DNA of 64,000 nt from Pterobdella sp. o SKG-2022 (lineage: Eukaryota; Annelida; Clitellata; Hirudinida; Piscicolidae): contig OZ038322.1 in NCBI GenBank assembly GCA_964035795.1, forward strand, positions 20,996,674 through 21,060,673, read 5' to 3'. A program made the position numbers and the translations under genes. The notes beneath the pieces are model-generated. The model ran no database searches. It was not told the origin of the DNA and saw only the letters and a program-made list of their open reading frames with translations. Of this stretch, positions 17,609 to 31,400 are shown piece after piece. Position 1 is the first letter of the stretch; the number at the start of each line of letters is the position of its first letter.

Positions 17609-19404
17609 TTTGTATCAAACTTCAAAAAATTCTTTGTTTGATACAGTTGCATTTATTTTTATAAAACAAAACCGTGAAAATGTGAGATTACTCATAATAA
17701 TCTTTAATTGCAGGGACTGAATTTTTTTATATATATGGTAGACATTCCAATCGATTGACGTTTGTGTGGAAATAACTTGTTATCGAAAGTTCTTGTAAGA
17801 TAAATTTAAAAGATTTTATGTAAGTTTTTTCCATAAGTGTATAGACAAGGTTTAGCTTGGAACCCAACATTATGGAATTGATTGGACCGAATATCTACTT
17901 GAGCAACATTTATTCTTGACGTTGTAAAACCTTCTCGTTTTAAGATAACTTCTTCAGTCTACTATTTTTAAATATAACTGTTTTACAATGTTGTAATTCA
18001 ATACGTAAAATAATCTACGAATAAACTGAAAATAATTTTTTAAAGTGAAGCAAAGAAAATTTCAGCAGCTTTCAAGATAAATTTTGAATCCTAGCGATTT
18101 AAACAAAATTTTTGTACGCTTATCGTCAGCATGTTAAGTGTTTCCAGGTAGTTAGGCAAACAACCGGTTCAAAATTTTCATTCATTTTCAATTCAACTAA
18201 ATTATTTTGCAAAAAATTACTAGAATATTTATTATTATTAAATATTTATATTATAATAAAAAAATTCCTCACTAAATAATTTCTAAAAATAAATAAAAGA
18301 ATAGAAGTTCCTTTATAATTTTTGTTTCCAAAATGTAGGAATTAGATATGAGATAATAACTAAAAACACAAAAGCCTTTTTAAAATATCAACGTGAATAA
18401 TACTTTCAGCAGCGAATTTTTCTAGAAGCCAATATAAAGTATTTGAAAAAAAGCCAACAGTTCTGGTAAAAATCTATAAAATTGGCGATAAAATAAAGTT
18501 CACAAGGCAAGCTTTTATCTAAAGCAGATTGATTGAAGACTCAATTGAGCTTACTATTTACCGTTTAATCTCCAATGTTATTGATGAGAGAGAATTTTTT
18601 GAAAAATATTTTGAACTTGGAAAAAGGAATTTGTTAGTAGTGATTAATTTATGATTAATTTTCAGTCATAATAAAATTATCAAAGATTGAATTATGCTGT
18701 GGAGTTGAATCTCATTTATGAAAACAGTTTTATGTTGAAACATATGAAAAAAATTTATAAAATAAAACAAAAAAGTAAATTTGAAGAAGTGCTCAAATTT
18801 TTTTTTGAAAAAAAGTGATGAAAGTGTTGATGAACATGAAAGCTCTTGGAATTTCTGCATTTTTGAATTTCTTTTAAAAGAACCATAAAGAAGATTGTGA
18901 ACGTGAGAGCCATTGTCGTGTATATAACACGCAACTGATGGCCAAGAGCTTTGAATGAAGCTATATCTACTACATAACAGTCAAAATTTTATTTACTTTT
19001 TTGATTTTAGTAAGAATTTAAAAACAGAATGATAAAAACCTTTTGTTTTGATTTTTGTGGGATATTTTATAACACAAAAAATGTTTTGTTTATAATTTGA
19101 AGTTATTCAAAAAAATAAAGTAATTGGCAAAAATTTATATGAAAAATATCCCAAAAAAATGAAACTGAAGTTTTTTTAGAACAAAAATGTTGGAATCACC
19201 TGCTTTGATAAGTTCTGAATAAAAACTCTGAAACTTTACCATAATTTTCTTTTGAAAGCTGAAAAAAAATTTTGATAAAAAATTTAAAATTTTGAAAAGA
19301 ACACATTAAAGTTCAAGAAATATCAAAAATTTCTTCATGCGTCATAAAGCACAAAACAGTGTCAATAGTAACAACAAGGTTAACATTTTTCTTTTATGTC
19401 CTAA
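17609..19404. promoter_or_regulatory. Shared upstream region between PRIP and SK genes
   Basis: About 1.8 kb separates two divergently transcribed genes, so both promoters probably lie here, unless the SK transcript starts further left with a non-coding exon. I found no CpG-rich island, no convincing TATA/initiator pair and no conserved motif. Several stem-forming A/T runs occur near 18200-18300. Confidence 0.4.
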
Positions 19405-22400
19405 AAAACCACCAAACACAAGTTATCCTATTGCACACTGTTGCGTCACCACCCTATTCCTTATAGCCACCATCAAATTATCAATAATTTTAATCACAAA
19501 GTTGTCACGACTTTGGCTTTTCATTATCGCAGATTTCATTATCCCTCCCACAAAAAGTTAAGTAAACGCCTAGAAAAAATAAGAGAATCTTTTTCTTGTG
19601 GGTGCACTCGTTTCACTCTTGATCATATGAGCCTGCAAAAAGCTGACTATTGCAATGAAAAAAAGATTGAAATTTTGGATTGCACACTAAAGAAAAAAAT
19701 AGAAAATTTTGAAAAAGAAAACAGAAGAAAAAACATGAGTAACCAAAAAAATTTTTCAGAAAGTGATGCTTCAAATTTTCAAGTATCAAAAAACATTTTT
19801 CCTGAGAAATGTCGTTTGAAAACAGATCTGTTTTTTAAAAACTTTTTTGAAACTGAAAAATTGAAGAATTTAGTAAAAAATAATGAAAATTACTTCAAAA
19901 ATGGAAATAAGAAAAAATTACATAATCGTTCCTTAAAACCACTAAATATTGAAAAATTGAGCAGTTTTGAGAATAAAAACCAAGAAACTAAACAAAAAAA
20001 CTCAGCATTATCTAAATCGAAGATATTTTTAATGAACCAAGAAAAAGAAAATGATACGAGTTTAGAATCAATTTACAACAATGACGAAGATATACATGAA
20101 GTTCCAAGTCACAAAAAAAATCTCAGTCCTCATAAAAAACTAATTTTTCACAATAGTCTAGACATTGATTACGGTAAAAAAAAAGAAAATTATTTGAAAG
20201 TAAAAAATGAAACTTTCAGTTTTACTAATTTCAAAACTATTAAACCTTTTGATAAAAAAAACTATAAAATGAAAGTTTACGGAAGCTATGAAAATAAGAA
20301 AAAAGAAGAAGATTTTCATTTCGATACTGCAGGCTTGTATTTCTTGGGGGATGTAATAAAAACTACTAATCCTTGTGTGTCATCTCAAGTCGAAAAGGCT
20401 CAGTGCAACAAAAAAAGCCATCAAAACAAAATAGGAAATAATGTGAGACTAAGAATGACAGAAACAAAAAAAAATAAAAATGAAGCAAACACCAAGTCAA
20501 AAAGCCTCACAGACCTCGAAACCTACTCGATCAAACCAGTCATTCACCCACTCCTTACTAACAACTCTTTCCCAAAATACTCCAATATAACTCATTCATC
20601 TAAAAATAAAGATTACAACTTGATGCCTATATCATCATCAAATGGTGGGTTCAGGCTGGGAGAGCGCAAGATTTTGACTGACAGACGTCGCCTCGTTTCG
20701 AACTTGTGCCTGATGGCAGCGCTTTTTGGCATTCTATGCATGATTATTGAAACGGAGCTTGTCATGGCTCGAGTCTATACAAAGGTAAAGAATAATGAAG
20801 CAGAAATTTCTATTAATCAATTTAAAAAATGGTTTTATTATGAATAGCTTTTAGGTTTTATTTGGATAATGTATTTTTAGATTTAATTTCGGAGAACTTG
20901 TTTTTTTGCCTAATGAGGTGTCTAATTTTTTGTTATGAATAGATACGACGTCAATAAAAAATGCTTTAAATAACCAAATACGACCAGGTACCGATAGGCA
21001 GAAAAGGATACTTTATTTTTTTTAATTTTTATTATACTGTATTTGAGTAGTTTAGAATAGATTTTGTTTGGAGTTTCATGTCAAGTCTAATATGTATTCA
21101 AGAACTATTTAGAGTTTGATTCACTAAAAAAACATTTTTGGTTGAAAAATTGCCAAATAAATTTTGATGAAAATCCAAAATAGAAAAATAATTTGGAAAT
21201 CAAAATTATGATCAGATTAAAAACATTTTTAAAAGCTTATACTCTTTAAAATTATTTCAAATAAGGTTTTTTTTTCGAAATTATAGAAGTTGATATTGGT
21301 ATTATAAAAATGCATACTTGTTAATAGATAAAAATTTAATGAAGATATATTTTATCAAGAATTTATTCAAATGCAATTAAATTAATAGTTTTCTGTCGCA
21401 AAGTTTCGTAAGGGATTAATTCATTTGAACGGAAGGTTCACCAAGACTTTTTCCTACGCGTTATGTTCAAATAAAGTTTTCCATAAATACTTGAAAAAAA
21501 TCTAGTTAAAAATAGAATTTCAAAAAAATTATCGTTAATTTAAATTGATTACTTCAAATTTAAATTGGATTTTTTTATTTATGTATTTCTTCATGAGAAA
21601 AACTTTTTTTAGAAAAATGTAATGCTCCAATCTTCTTTAACACAAAACAAACGTACTTTTATAAGCTTTGAATTAGTGGCTGAAATTAGATTTTCAATTT
21701 TACAACTGAGTTTTATAACTTACTTGCAAAACTGTAGATTTTTTAGATGAAGTTTATAAAAATTTTTATAAAAGAAAATTAAGAGTTTTTTTTTTGAAAA
21801 AACTTTAGTTAAATCTTATTTCAAAAAATATTTATTGCATACAAGTTGTAATGGAGTCCGATTAGCCTGCAACAAAATGCATCAAAATACTGAAAGTTTA
21901 TTAAAAATTTTACAGATCTTTGCAAACATAATATGTGATTCCAAGTACGTTTGATACACACTGGTATTAGAAAAACACAAGTTACTATGCAAAAAAAACC
22001 GAATGGATAATTACAGAGATTGCTAGTATACCTTGGGATATCAAATAGGTATAAAAAAAATCAATGGTTTTCTGACGAACTGCTGGCTAAGAATGATTTG
22101 AATGTAATTTATGTTTTTGTTTCACATAGCAAACTCCAATGATTCAAGTCAAGTAAAATGAAAGTAAGTCAAAACCAGAATCAGAGAAATATAATAGACA
22201 AATAAAACTCTACAATTTATGAAAATAACATAAAACTGACCACAGAGAAAGCTGGTAAAGTGGGTCAGTGAAAGCAATTCTTTCAAGGTAAAGTGAAACT
22301 TAAGTGAAGAAAATAAATATTATAAAGATATTCATAGCTCGTGTTTTACAAACAAACTTGTGTCGAAAGCGCTCAAAAGTTTGTGAGAAATAAAAATGAA

Positions 22401-25400
22401 GCTGTTCATAGTATAGTTGAGTTTTCAAAAGTTTGAAATTTTTTAAAACCTTTAAAAATTAAGATTAACTTAGCAAAAAAATTAGATAAAAATTTATTTT
22501 TATATTGGGATGAATTGAATTTGTTTATGGGCATTTTATCCATTAACGATTTTGAGTTATTGCAAGGTATGAAGTGTACTTGCAGAAAATTGTAAAATAA
22601 TTGTGGGAATTGAATAAAACTCAAATGTAAATGATAAATTAAAGAAATGCTAATAGTTTATTCATAATATATACCTTTTCCCAAATATTATTCACTTTTG
22701 AGAAAATTGTTGTTTACTAATAACAAACTATATCTGTAATTATTGTGTTTTGCTTAAACTGCTTTGGGAAAAAAATAAAGGACTATATTGCAATAGTTTC
22801 ATTAAAGTTGTAGCATCACATTTATGAAGTTTTATGTTCAATTGTTTGAAAAACCCGTAAAGTGGTTGTAACTTGAATGTTTCACTATTTTTGTTAGTTT
22901 CTTTTTTTATTAGCAATTTAGCACAGTTTATTCTAAATTACAGTTTCTAAACTATTTAATAATAATTTTTAGTCTCTCATAACTGATTCGTGATAAAAAC
23001 TGCTTTAGTTCAAATATTGAATGAAAAGGAATATTTTTCGAAAATTTTTGAAAATGATTTTTTTGAGTACACATATCCAAGTTTCCTCTTTCAATGAGAA
23101 AGCTGAAATTCTACTATATGAAGTTGAAAAATATAGGTGAAAAAATTTTGATTTCAATCAAAGGCTAACAGGCAGATTTGATTAAATAACCTTATAAGCA
23201 GGCTAATACCCTTATAAGCCTCGTTAAAACTCTGGAACACTGAAGTATTTCCAATGGGATTTGAATAACAATACTTTTAATAATTTTAGAAAAAATTTTA
23301 TGTCTGAAAAATATAAAATATTTTGGTTTATCATAATTAGCTCAAAACGAGAAAAAATATCCAAAAATATCATTAGATAGGAAGAAGATCAATGAAAATA
23401 TTAATAAAATGAGATAACGGAAATAATCAAGAAGTATATTTTAATTAACGCAAAATTTCTAAGAACATAAGATGTTTCAAAAACTAAAATGAAGAAATAA
23501 AATTAATTTTCTTTGAACTTGAAAAATGAAACTTATCTTAATTAAAATGGATGCATACTTTCAAGCTCCAAACAAAACAACCCGAGGCCGACCAAAAACT
23601 ACAATAGTGTCCGTTCTACAAAATGGCCTCAAATCTCTCAATATTAATTTAAACAACTTGGAAGATCTGCACAAAATAAGAACAACTGCCACTGACAAAA
23701 AACAATGGAGAAAACTTATTGGCAATTGACAATATTCTTAACTATGTTTTTTTCAAAAAAATGAAACTTTGAATAATAATAATGAATAATCTTAATTAAA
23801 AACGCTTTGTGATGATTAAATAGAAATTTAAAAAATCATTGCTTAAGATGGGGCGTACGGCCTGGCAATGAAGGCCTGCCTTACTCATGCACCCTCAAAA
23901 TCCATCTCCTTTTGTGAAGTTTGGCCTTCTCAATCCCCGTTCCACTCGCAACAAATCCACTCTTATCCTGGACGCGATCTCCACTCACTGTTTCGATATC
24001 CTTGCATTGACTGAAACGTGGATCCCGGAAGATGCTGACAATGTCACAAAATACGACATTGTTCCCCCAGGTTACCATGTTCTACATTCTCATCGTTCTA
24101 GTGGAAAACGCGGTGGTGGTATTTCTTTGATTTCCTCCAACTCCGTTAAACTGACACTTGTAAAATCTGAAATACACTCTTCCTTTGAAGCATTAACTGC
24201 CCAAGCCTCTTTCCTAACACGTTCCTTAACCATTTCTGTTATTTACCGCCCTCCTAACTCAAGTAATTTTATTCGTGAACTCACAGCTCATCTTTATTTT
24301 CTTTCTTCGACATTCAATCATTTCATAATGGCTGGAGATTTTAATACCCCTAATTGTCATCATCTTGATAATCCCCTTAATATTCTTTTGCGAGAGCACG
24401 GTTTGATGCAGCATATTAACTTTCCAACTCACAGACTTGGCAATACTCTCGATCTTGTTATCACACCTGCTTCTCTCTCTCATCTTATTTCTGACCCTGT
24501 CAGCGAAAATTTTGAATCTGATCATTTCCTTATTTCGTGCCGTCTTAACCTCGCACGGCCCCACCTTTCACCTCATCGTGTCACTTCTCGGTCTTTCATG
24601 AATCTCAACTTGGCCGGCTTTGGAAAGGATGTCAATTTTATAAGCGATTTACTTATTAATTCTCCAATCTCTAAGGTTGATGACTTTGTTAGTTCCATGG
24701 ACAAATTGTTTCTTTCGCTGATGAATTCTCATGCTCCTTTACGCAGTCATACTTTTCGCCCCAGCTTCCATTCACACTTTCATCTGTCTGAAAATGCTCT
24801 CTCTGCCAAACGCCGAAGAAGGAAAATCGAGAGACAGATATCCAGTCTCCGAAAGCTTTGTGTGCAAGTCCCTAATGATCTTTTACAGGAATTCCGTATT
24901 TCACGTAAACTCGCCCGCGCCGCCATTAACAAGTCACGTGCTGATTATCTTAATCTATCGCTATCTTCAGCGACACCTAACTCCAAAGCCTTTTGGAAAA
25001 CGGCGAACTCCATACTTCACAGGTCTCCTCCACTTCCTCCGCGGACTCCTGCGGAATATGATCTTTTTGTTGAAAACTTTAGCACTTTTTTCAAGACTAA
25101 GATTGAGTTGATTCATAGCTCGCTACCGATCACTAATCTTCCCCGTCAGCCCTCCTTAACTGACAGTGATCAATCAAATCTCTCATTTTTCTCACCTCCT
25201 AGTGTTGATGAAATCATCAAATTGATCAATTCTCTCCCAAATAAATCCTCACCTTTAGATATAATCCCTGTTTTCCTGCTTAAGCAGTTTTCCGGCATCT
25301 TTGCCTCCATTATATGCAAACTTTCGGCTCTTTCCTTTTCACAGGGTATTTTTCCAACTTCATTCAAAACGGCGCAGGTAACCCCTTTACTGAAAAAATA

Positions 25401-28400
25401 TAATCTAGACCCCATGCAACCATCCAATTATCGTCCAATTTCAAACCTCAGCACCATCTCAAAGATCTTAGAAAGGGTTGTTCTCAAGAGATTATCCTCT
25501 CATGTTTCTGTACTGCGTAACTTCAACCTTTTCCAGTTGGCGTATCGCTCACATCACTCAACGGAAACTGCGCTTTTGTACATCACTGACAGCCTCCGCA
25601 ATATCTGTGCTACCGGGTCTGCGGCCGTCTTAGTGTCTTTAGATATTTCAGCAGCTTTTGACACCATTAATCATCCAAATATGCTGCATATCCTTGAAGA
25701 CTACTTTCACATTTCTGGCATTGCTTTATCCTGGTTTCAGTCCTATCTTTCCGAACGCAAGCAATTTGTTAAGATAAGCTGCTCTTCCTCTACCCCTGTC
25801 TCCCTTCGTTTTGGTGTTCCTCAAGGTTCTGTTCTTGGGCCCATACTCTTTTCTCTTTATACTTCTCCTATTAGCGAGATCATACAGAAGCACGACGTTC
25901 TATATCATCAGTTTGCTGATGATATTACCCTCTTTACAGGCGCTTCTTACCTTGATCCTCATCCCAGCCTCACTAAGATATCTGAATGCATCACTGAGCT
26001 CAATCTTTGGTTTTCTAACAATCACCTCATGTTGAATCCTAACAAAAGCGAAGTGATGTTTGTCGGCAGTCCCATACTCCTTTCCAAATCCAATCTTCCC
26101 ACTGAAGTAATCTTTGACAGCACTACTCTTTCCGTAACGTCCAAACTGAAGATACTAGGTGTAACTCTTGATTCTAGACTCAACTTTACACACTTTGTCT
26201 CTCAGATCATACAATCATCCAACTTTCATCTCCATGCGATCAGACAGGCACGCAAGTTCTTACCCTTTGACACTGCCGTTGCTCTGATCATCTCTTTAGT
26301 TCTTTCAAGGATTGATTACTGTAACTCTCTTCTTTGTCGACTCCCGAACTGTCTTATTTCTAAGTTGCAATCTCTCCAAAATCGCGCTGCTAAAACCGCT
26401 CTTCAAACCGACTACTATTCTTCATCTCACACCTGTCTCGATCGCCTCCATTGGCTGCCGGTCGTACTAAGAGCCCAGTTCAAGTTGCTATGGCTCACGG
26501 CTAACATCTTATACTTTAATCAGCCAGCTTATTTATATGACCGTCTTTCCATCAGACAGACTTCTGAGTCTCTCAGGTCTTCCAACACTGGTTTATGCCT
26601 ACATCAGCCTGTCTCTTCTAAACCTTTCTTACATCGCTCCTTCTCGCATATCGCCCCTCACTTATGGAACTCTCTTCCACTTAATGTCCGTCTTTCACCT
26701 TCTCTTAAAATTTTTCGCAAGCGTTTAAAAACGCATCTTTATAGCCAAATTTCTTTCTCATAGCCCTTCTGATTAGAACAGCGCCTCTGCAGCAAACCTA
26801 GTTTGCAAACTGCGCGCCCTACAAATACAAAATACAAATACAAATTGCTCAATAGTATTCTTTTACGTTTTACATTTGAACACATATAACGAAAACATTT
26901 TTACACAGTTAATCTGGAATTAAAATCTATGCATTCAGGTTTTTCAGCATTATAATATATTCAAAACAAAAAAATGTGAAGCATTTGTGCGCAAAATTGC
27001 AGAAAACGTACATTTATTTGCAAATTAATCATGTATAATGTTGAAGAAACACATCAAACAAGGCATTATGTTCTTATAAATAATACCTACACTAATTTTT
27101 CGACTTGTTTTAAACTTATACGGTTTCATGAAACTAATTTTGAATTAGATAATAAGTTTAAATTAAAAAAAGAAGTATATACAAGTGAAGAACTGAGCCA
27201 AAACACCAAGAAACAAAAACCTCAAATTGTTACAAAATAATCGAAAATAGTTCGATAGAGTAGCTTTTGTAAATAAGTATTTGATGGAATGGAAAATTAA
27301 ACAAAATTATTTTCAACGGCGGACGAAAAATTAATCTCTCAAAACATGTTTGTTTGTTTGTTTATAAAATTTGTTCATAAAAGAATTCAAAAAATCATTT
27401 GCTTCCAAAAAAAAATTTTGTTTCAGTTTTTTATTGCTTAATAGTGCGGGTTTTGTTGAAATCATTACTAATCATAATGCTTTCGGTAATGCGTTTGTAT
27501 TTGATCGATGAATAACGCAAAGTTGAGTTGAAAACCTTTGTATTTAGAGAATAAACCAATAAAGTTCATAAAATCTCGAAATAATTTATTCATATAGTAA
27601 ATAAAAACATTCAAAACTTTCAAAAACATATTTTTCGTGAAAAAAATGTTTGAAATATTGTGGTTCATTTTATAAAACTAAATAATTTTTATCCAAACGC
27701 CCACTGAGGTAACAAAGACAATCTACCACACCACTTTTCATGCATTGACATTTTACGAATCGCATTAACTTGCATCATTTGTCATTATTTAAAACTTTTG
27801 TGGAAATTAATTGAAGTTGAATTGAATTTATTCCCATAGCAATAAAATTCCAGAAGTTTTTTAAGTCCCATAAAAAGCAAACAAAGCTTAGAAGCAGACG
27901 CTGGGGTATCATGTTTTCTCATGCAAACAATTAAAATCTCTAACATTCAAACATTTAAATGTTTCATCGTACGAATATTGATCGGAAAATTTTAAAAGTT
28001 TTTTGAATTTCTGAAAAAAAGTCCATAATTTTTTATGAATAGTATTTAATGTGTTAGTTTATTATATGTTTTTGAATATGACACATGAAATTTTTTTGAA
28101 TGAACAGCAGAGAAAAATTTTTTTCACCGTTTGAAGCTTAGAGCTTTAAAATTCAATTAGTGGCATTCACTGAAGTTCAAATTCATTCATTTCAGCAAAG
28201 TTAATTAAAAGTTAATTTTCAAAATCATGTTTGCATAAGTGCTATGCCACGTGTTTCAACTGCGCAGTGGCTTTCCTTGGTGGTTCACAAATTCAATTAA
28301 TAAATAATGCATCCCGTTCAATGGAGTTTTAGTAAGTTCATTATAGATAATCACCTTGACAGTCTAATAAAAGTTGTGTAACTAGCGAGAAGATCGAAAA

Positions 28401-31400
28401 TTGATTGTCAAAGCTATGCCGGAAACGTTTTGATGTTTATGCAAAAATTTATCCCACATTTGTGTGACTAAACATTAAAAAAATATCAATTAGCAATGGT
28501 AATTTGAAAATAAGAAAAGCTTTTAATTAACAACTTGTCTTTTTTGTGCTAATAAAACACGTCAAATTTTCTAACTTCTGGGTTTTCAAAATCCAAATCC
28601 ACCGATGACCCAAAAAACTTTGACTGGAAATCATAAATTCTTAAAAATAAACGTTTTTATCAAACACTTTTATTAACTGAATAATAACACGAAACTTTTT
28701 GTAAGTTGAACTCACACTATCAAGTATACAAACTAAATAAATTCCTTAGTGATTATCAATTGTCATAACAAAAAAATCTTCCTATTCATTTTGATAAATT
28801 TTTTGAATAAGTTGAATTGAGTTTTTTTCAAATTCAAGATCGAAAAATTTTTTTTTGAAAGAAGTCAAAAACTCAGTAGTCGATCATGCTGTAGTTGAGA
28901 AAGTCTAAAATATGATGGAAACTCTTTTTCTATGTTCCATTGAATTGGAGAATATTCTTATAACGTTTTTCAGAAACATTTCATATTTTTTGGAAATTAT
29001 TTTTGGTTAGCTAAGCTCAAAAAATTATTTCAAGATATCTTAGTACTCAGATACACATGGTTTTATCAGTTCATAGAGCAAAATTTTTTCGAATGAAAGA
29101 AAAAAATTTTGAGCAAACAAGTTCTTTATTTTAATCATACATCACATAGGGATTTGGTGGTTCATAACTATTCGTTGCTTCGGATATCTCAGTGAGACGA
29201 TGCCTATTTGGACATGTCAAATACAAAATGTTTGTTCAAATGCCAGCGAAAAGATATCTGTTGAAGCTGACACTAAATGTTTTCATATATACATGAATAA
29301 TCGTTTTCAACATCTAATATTCATTATGGCGATAAGTAATTTTTATGAATTTTTTCTAAAAACTAAACAATTTTCGCTTTTCATCGAATTTTTAGCGATG
29401 AAATAATGATGTAAGATAAAAAAATAAAAGCCACACAGCCTAATGAAGAGTAGAGGAATAAAGAATAATAACGACATACTAGGTGAAAACATACTTAAAA
29501 GCCATTAAGCCAATAAAAAAAATTAAAATTTTTTCAATTCTAGTGATAAACAATTGTTTCTTAAAAATCTAAAAAATCCGAAAATAACATTAGCAATAAA
29601 AACTCAACAAAAGGTTTTTCATTAAGGCAAATTTTAATTTTGGTGAAAAGAAACTTTTTCTTAAACGTTAACTCATCCGTGTGCAACTTCAAATATCTCT
29701 GAATAAACTGTCACTTTTTTGGATTTCAAGCCTGAAAAACTTTTTTTCTACGTGTTTAGCTTTTTGAACGCCTATTTTAAAAGCCGTTTTGGACATTTCT
29801 ACTGAAAAGTCTCAAAAATGTAAAAACCATTTTTTAACTAAAATGCCACTGTGAGATTAAAAGTATTTTTCTTCAACAAAGTATTTTTTAAATCTATATG
29901 CTCAAATTATGTTTTCACTACTTTGAAATTATGCAATATATCTAGAGTTTTTACATTGATTATCTTATATGCTACATCGAATGTTTTTGGTTTCTCGTTG
30001 ATGCATTCAATTTTTCAATTCCATAGTCCATATTATGAAACTGCATAAATATTCCAGCAACAAATTCATTACGGAAGTGTTTAATCTCAACCAAAAATTA
30101 ACATAATATTCGATAAAAGATTCTATTCTAGAATAACCTACAAAATAAAAGCGAACGAAACGTACACAATGAGTATCAATAAGATAAAAATAGATCTGTC
30201 CTTGCGCCTGCCTCACAATAAATCGCCAATATCCCTGTTCATTAAAAACTCAATTCATTCCCCATTCTGTGATTTTTTTCTAGTAAAAAATATTACATAA
30301 CTATTGAAAATATTTACTTTAAATAAATATAGTTTGTTGCGTAACTAGTTAATTTCAGTTCAGTAGACAAACTTTGATAATTCTTTTTGCTTAACTGTTT
30401 TATGTTTTGAAGAAAATTTACTTTCTGACTAATTTCACTAAAAGTTGATATTAATCAGTCGTCAAGTTCGTTTATTTTCAAAATCATGAAAACTTAAATG
30501 TCGTTTTATTGCTGATGAACTCAACATATCCATATCAATAAGCTTTTGATATAAATAAAATAAAATCCACAACAAAGATCTGCTTTTAATCTTGAATAAT
30601 TAATAGACTAACACCAAAATTTTTTATTCAGTTTTTTTATAGATGCATTTATTCGCAAAAATGTCATTTGCCGCATGTAATATTCATGTTTTATCCTTCG
30701 CCATAAATCGTGGAATATTGAAGCTTTAAACGATATTTCGACTCATGGAAAAACTTTGCGAACTTCTGGAGATTATATTTAATGAATTTTTTTTTGTATT
30801 ATTGAGTTTATTTTTTGAATATAAATATAGACAAACTTGCCAACAATTGAAGCCTCTTCATTGCTTGGGATATGAATAATTGCTTGCAATCATTTTGCAA
30901 TCAAATTCATCATTCTTTTTTTCAGCCCAGAGTCATCTGAGAATCATTACAGTCAAATTCATCACTCTTTTTTTAGTTGAGAGTCAATAAAAACTTTTAA
31001 ACGACCACTTTCGACATTTAAGTTATAAAATTTCAAATATGGGTTCTATTTAATAATACTCATATCCTTGAAGAAAGTATATTTTATTGGGAACTATATA
31101 ATCTTCATTGAAAAATATTTATCAAATTTTCATAATGAATCCTATAAATACTTTTTAACCAAACCAAATCAAACACTCAAAACTCAAAAATCTTTAAACC
31201 ACTTTTTTCAACTTTCACCACATCTAACCGACTCTAAAAACCTAGTTAACAGTTATAAACTCACATACAACTCAACACAGGAGTCATCCCATTCAACGTT
31301 TTTGAAGAGCATCATAAGCGCATCAACCCTCATTCTCCTTCACCTTATTCTGCTTTACCACCGCCTTCAAGCACAGGTAGTTATAACATTTTCCAGTCTT

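Noticed and set aside
24259..26728. Several minus- and plus-strand frames over the L2-like LINE
   Set aside because: Shadows of the 958-codon ORF, caused by its higher GC content.
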